A DNA stretch of 64,000 bases. It comes from Ailurus styani. Lineage: Eukaryota > Chordata > Mammalia > Carnivora > Ailuridae. Position 1 is the stretch's first letter. Every line of letters begins with the position of its first letter. The translations under genes and the position numbers were made by a program. The stretch spans positions 124,001-188,000 of the forward strand of contig LNAC01001220.1 of assembly GCA_002007465.1 (NCBI GenBank), given 5' to 3'. Below are positions 62,301 to 64,000 of the stretch, one piece after another. A model generated the notes under the pieces. The model had not been told where the DNA came from. It did no database searches and worked only from the letters and a program-made list of their open reading frames with translations.

Positions 62301-63376
62301 CCCCCTCCATCACTGCCCACAGATGCCGAGCAGCTGTAGGTGATTATTGCTGTTTTAAGCCATGAAGTTTCAGGAAAATCTGTTACACCAACAGATCATT
62401 AATACACAAGTGAGAGTAACAGGCAAGGGAGGAGGCACCTCCACCATTTCTCCCTCAATGTTCTACCAATCAAATCCCCTTGGAAGAAAGCTCCACACTT
62501 GATAACCTTTTCCACCAACATTCCAAATGACCAATGGTCCATTTTGCCATCTGACCTATTAACTTATAAAATCTGCCCCCCAAGCGAAGACTTCTAGACA
62601 CTCTCCCCTAAATGTCCTTATGATCAGAGACTAGCAGCAGCAGTCGCTCTCAAAAGGGAAGTGGGCGGTGTGAAGGGGCGCAAGAGTGCCTTCTGGGCTT
62701 ATGACACTTTCTACACTAAGTCATCGATACAAGAGGGTCCAACCTCCTGTTAATCAGGCTACAAGAAATATCTGGAACCTGGAACCCTATGCTGTTTTTC
62801 ACAAAATCATATTACTCTTCAGACAGAGCATGGTCCCCAGGCCCTTCTGTCTGGTGGCGCCTCTGCTCCTGTTACGGGGACACTGTGAGCATGTGAGTAT
62901 GCACACGACTGCCTCCCGTCAAATCGCAACTCTGACTGCTCCTGCAAGAAGTGACGGTGCGGCCAGTGGCTGGACTCCTCCCTCTAAATCACTGTAAATG
63001 GGTCACACGGGAGGGACTGGGTTTTGAGGGCACAACACCCTTTAAAGACATCTGAGGCAGTTTATTTGAAAACCACTATTTCAAAATAATGTAATTTCCT
63101 GAATATTAAATACCGAGCACAGGTAGTTGTTTATTAGGAAATATTGCAGACAGACACACTGGACGTGCAAACACATTTACCCTACTGATCTTTCATCTTC
63201 TTACCTGTGTGTTCTAAATGTCTTAATGTCACATTGTCAACAGGGAAAAAGCTGAGGACAGCACCATATTCTGGACACATGTTTGCTATTGTGGTCCGGT
63301 CCACTATAGACAACTGCGAAACTCCACTTCCAAAAAACTCAACAAACTTTCCAGCCACTCCTACTTGCCTGAGGTG
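47276..63376 (-). CDS. IREB2: IREB2, iron regulatory protein 2, exons 9-22 (5' part beyond window)
   Basis: RNA-binding aconitase-family protein; in iron-poor cells it binds iron-responsive elements in ferritin and transferrin-receptor mRNAs, and it is degraded through FBXL5 when iron is plentiful. Fourteen coding exons sum to 1869 nt, 622 aa plus stop, against a human length of about 963; the first roughly 341 residues, including the IRP2-specific 73-residue insert, lie past 64000. Visible: [20 protein letters not shown], the cysteine motifs SCTNNCNPS (exon 12) and [13 protein letters not shown] (exon 14) matching aconitase Fe-S ligand positions, the C-terminal swivel-domain loops [18 protein letters not shown] and [15 protein letters not shown], and C-terminus NFVARKFS. 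All introns are GT-AG except after exon 11 (GC). No frame break. Lies upstream of HYKK, same strand. Confidence 0.97.
47545..47650 (-). mobile_element. SINE fragment in IREB2 intron 21
   Basis: 'AGCGTGGAGCACAATGCGGG', 'CTCAAACTCACGACCCTGAA'. Confidence 0.6.
48131..48316 (-). CDS. IREB2: IREB2 exon 21
   Basis: 186 nt from [20 protein letters not shown] to [11 protein letters not shown]; acceptor GTTACAG, donor GTATCT. Confidence 0.97.
48317..50091. other. IREB2 intron 20
   Basis: No repeat or exon recognised; open frames here (for example 48788-49252) have no recognisable domain. Confidence 0.4.
50092..50214 (-). CDS. IREB2: IREB2 exon 20
   Basis: 123 nt encoding [41 protein letters not shown]; acceptor CCCACAG, donor GTACTG. 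Confidence 0.97.
50301..50448 (-). CDS. IREB2: IREB2 exon 19
   Basis: 148 nt encoding [20 protein letters not shown] through HFPSGQT; acceptor CTTGCAG, donor GTAAGG. Confidence 0.97.
50711..50730. repeat. (AC)10 microsatellite
   Basis: Uninterrupted dinucleotide run in IREB2 intron 18. Confidence 0.9.
52591..52733 (-). CDS. IREB2: IREB2 exon 18
   Basis: 143 nt beginning [20 protein letters not shown], then [20 protein letters not shown] and KYLTNR plus two bases of Gly; acceptor CTTGTAG, donor GTAGGT. Confidence 0.96.
52832..52936 (-). CDS. IREB2: IREB2 exon 17
   Basis: 105 nt encoding [20 protein letters not shown] through CPSFFDKL; acceptor TTCACAG, donor GTAAGT. Confidence 0.97.
53484..53601 (-). 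mobile_element. SINE fragment in IREB2 intron 16
   Basis: 'TTTTAAATAGACTCCACAGT', 'TGTGGGGCTTTAACTCATGA CCCTGAGATG'. Confidence 0.6.
53745..54185 (+). repeat. L2-like LINE 3' region
   Basis: 'GGCATATAATAGGCACTCAA TAAATACTTG' at the end and 'ACCTCCTGCAAAACCATGCT' before it match the L2 3' pattern. Confidence 0.55.
54487..54668 (-). mobile_element. CAN-SINE in IREB2 intron 16
   Basis: 'GGTTTTATTTATTTGAGCAA' to '...GAGCCACCCAGGTGCTCC'. Confidence 0.85.
54856..54980 (-). CDS. IREB2: IREB2 exon 16
   Basis: 125 nt encoding [20 protein letters not shown] through FKALKEKME; acceptor TCTCCAG, donor GTAAGA. Confidence 0.96.
55030..55213 (+). mobile_element. CAN-SINE in IREB2 intron 15
   Basis: 'GGGGCACCCGGGGGCTCAGT' head, AGATAAATAAAATC and poly-A tail; 50 bp from exon 16. 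Confidence 0.85.
55496..55652 (-). CDS. IREB2: IREB2 exon 15
   Basis: 157 nt encoding [20 protein letters not shown] through DFQTEPL; acceptor TTTTTCAG, donor GTACCT. Confidence 0.97.
55930..56014 (-). CDS. IREB2: IREB2 exon 14 (CxxC motif)
   Basis: 85 nt encoding [28 protein letters not shown]; acceptor AAATGCAG, donor GTAAAG. The CSTC pair corresponds to the two adjacent cluster-ligand cysteines of aconitases. Confidence 0.96.
56818..56872. repeat. Short ATCYGTCCMTAC tandem
   Basis: Four to five imperfect copies of a roughly 12-bp unit 'CATCCGTCCCTAC' in IREB2 intron 13. Confidence 0.6.
57107..57242 (-). CDS. IREB2: IREB2 exon 13
   Basis: 136 nt encoding [20 protein letters not shown] through VLPYLSKL plus two bases of Gly; acceptor CATGCAG, donor GTAAGT. 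Confidence 0.95.
57933..58092 (-). CDS. IREB2: IREB2 exon 12 (first Fe-S-type cysteine)
   Basis: 160 nt encoding [20 protein letters not shown] through [15 protein letters not shown]; acceptor TTGTGTAG, donor GTAGGC. Confidence 0.97.
58907..59345. repeat. 29-bp VNTR (about 15 copies) in IREB2 intron 11
   Basis: Units like 'CACTCAGCACAAGAAGTACT' followed by TGGCCCTCTGC-type ends; the AAG is present in most copies and missing in some, giving 26- and 29-bp forms. The array begins about 33 bp downstream (minus sense) of the exon 11 donor. Confidence 0.9.
59378..59494 (-). CDS. IREB2: IREB2 exon 11 (GC splice donor)
   Basis: 117 nt encoding [20 protein letters not shown] through DFQACLNEK; acceptor TTTCCTAG. 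The exon ends GAAAAG and the intron begins GCAGGT, so the donor is GC. The nearby GT four bases on would shift the frame into a stop. Confidence 0.93.
59495..61174. other. IREB2 intron 10, 5'-distal part
   Basis: Pyrimidine-rich and A+T-rich unique-looking sequence, no exon seen. Confidence 0.4.
61175..61345 (+). repeat. MIR fragment close to IREB2 exon 10
   Basis: 'TTTACTGAGCACTTTCTGGG', 'CTTGCATCTAACGTTATGTC', 'AGAGCTGAGCAAATGGAG', 'GCAGAGCTGGTGTCCAGAGC' follow the MIR order; ends about 30 bp from the exon 10 donor. Confidence 0.65.
61378..61478 (-). CDS. IREB2: IREB2 exon 10
   Basis: 101 nt encoding [20 protein letters not shown] and [13 protein letters not shown]; acceptor TTTCTAG, donor GTGTGTG. 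Confidence 0.96.
62110..62410 (+). repeat. Ancient LTR-like repeat in IREB2 intron 9
   Basis: Ends 'GTTTTAAGCCATGAAGTTTC...GTTACACCAACAG', the usual end of an old mammalian LTR-type repeat, by memory. Confidence 0.35.
63205..63376 (-). CDS. IREB2: IREB2 exon 9
   Basis: 172 nt from [20 protein letters not shown] to RHLEHT plus one base of Gly; acceptor TTATTTAG, donor GTAAGA. Confidence 0.96.
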
Positions 63377-63501
63377 CTAAATAAAGGGACACACAGAAAC
63401 GCATACACAATTAGTAAGATTGGCATGGGTTCTCTGAAAAGCACAAAATCTAATTTTTAACCCCTACCAGTGACACTGGCCTTTATCAAATGTCAACTCC
63501 A

Positions 63502-63689
63502 GGGCGCCTGGGTGGCTCAGTGGGTTAAAGTCTCTGCCTTCGGCTCAGGTCATGATCTCAGGGTCCTGGGATCGAGCCCCACATCAGGCTCTCTGTTCAG
63601 CAGGGAGGCTGCTTCCCCCTCTCCCTCTGCCTACCTCTCTGCCTACTTGTGATCTCTGTCAAATAAATAAAATCTCTTAAAAAAAAATT
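63502..63689 (+). mobile_element. CAN-SINE in IREB2 intron 8
   Basis: 'GGGCGCCTGGGTGGCTCAGT' head, AAATAAATAAAATCTC and A-tail; 126 bp upstream of exon 9. Confidence 0.9.
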
Positions 63690-64000
63690 AAACTCCCTCT
63701 GGATTTGCAGTTATTTTAAGACAAACAGCCCACAGTGTCACCCATACGGCCGGGCAGAAAGCACTTAAGGGCTGAAAATGGCTTGATCCACATGTGAATG
63801 TTTCTGAGGTCGAGGAGACCTTACACGACAGGGCGTGAGTTAGCTGGCAGCCTTCCTTCTTTGTCAGAGAACGTAAAACAGTGCTAACCACGATGGCATC
63901 TTAGATGTAATGAAATACTAACAAACAAGCTGATGAAACCATGTATTTAAAAAAAAAATGTATTGGCTACAAAATTCTTCGAATTCCAACCCTGGTCCAC

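Overview
This is vertebrate nuclear DNA, almost certainly from a caniform carnivoran and most likely a mustelid. The evidence is about thirty tRNA-Lys-derived CAN-SINEs in both orientations (heads like 'CCTGGGTGGCTCAG', A-rich tails with AATAAA repeats), carnivore-type L1 3' ends, and spliced genes whose exons read as close orthologues of human proteins. Species assignment rests on SINE style recalled from memory and is tentative.

Three genes lie head-to-tail on the minus strand. PSMA4 (20S proteasome subunit alpha-3) is complete: 8 coding segments between 10830 and 16008 sum to 786 nt (261 aa), with a 5'UTR exon and CpG promoter near 18240-18390. HYKK/AGPHD1 (hydroxylysine kinase) is complete: 4 coding segments between 22699 and 36551 sum to 1131 nt (376 aa), with a CpG-island promoter at about 41.4-42.1 kb. 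IREB2 (iron regulatory protein 2) is 5'-truncated by the window end: exons 9-22, from 63376 down to the stop at 47276, encode the last 622 residues and are followed by a long 3'UTR ending near 44.57 kb. The order IREB2-HYKK-PSMA4 in one orientation matches human 15q25.1, so CHRNA5 is expected beyond the left edge. No CHRNA5 exon was recognised in the window.

Layout: 1-10.6 kb is intergenic (L1 and L2 remnants, SINEs, unique DNA); 10.6-18.4 kb is PSMA4; 18.4-22.7 kb is the PSMA4 CpG shore plus HYKK 3' flank; 22.7 to about 41.7 kb is HYKK, with large introns full of LINE remnants; 40.2-41.3 kb is an 88-bp GC-rich minisatellite in HYKK intron 1; 42.2-44.5 kb is intergenic; 44.57-64.0 kb is IREB2. 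The genes do unrelated housekeeping jobs (protein degradation, hydroxylysine catabolism, iron-responsive mRNA control) and show no sign of acting as one pathway.

I found no new gene system. The points most worth checking are: four single-N gaps, each flanked by a near-perfect direct duplication (assembly artefacts); the 88-bp minisatellite that holds all frames open and has an isolated sibling 1.4 kb away; a 43-bp minisatellite in the equivalent place behind the PSMA4 promoter; a repeated CCAAT/GC-box module at the HYKK promoter; a GC-AG intron in IREB2 with a 29-bp VNTR starting about 30 bp inside it; and two in-frame acceptors 21 nt apart in HYKK.
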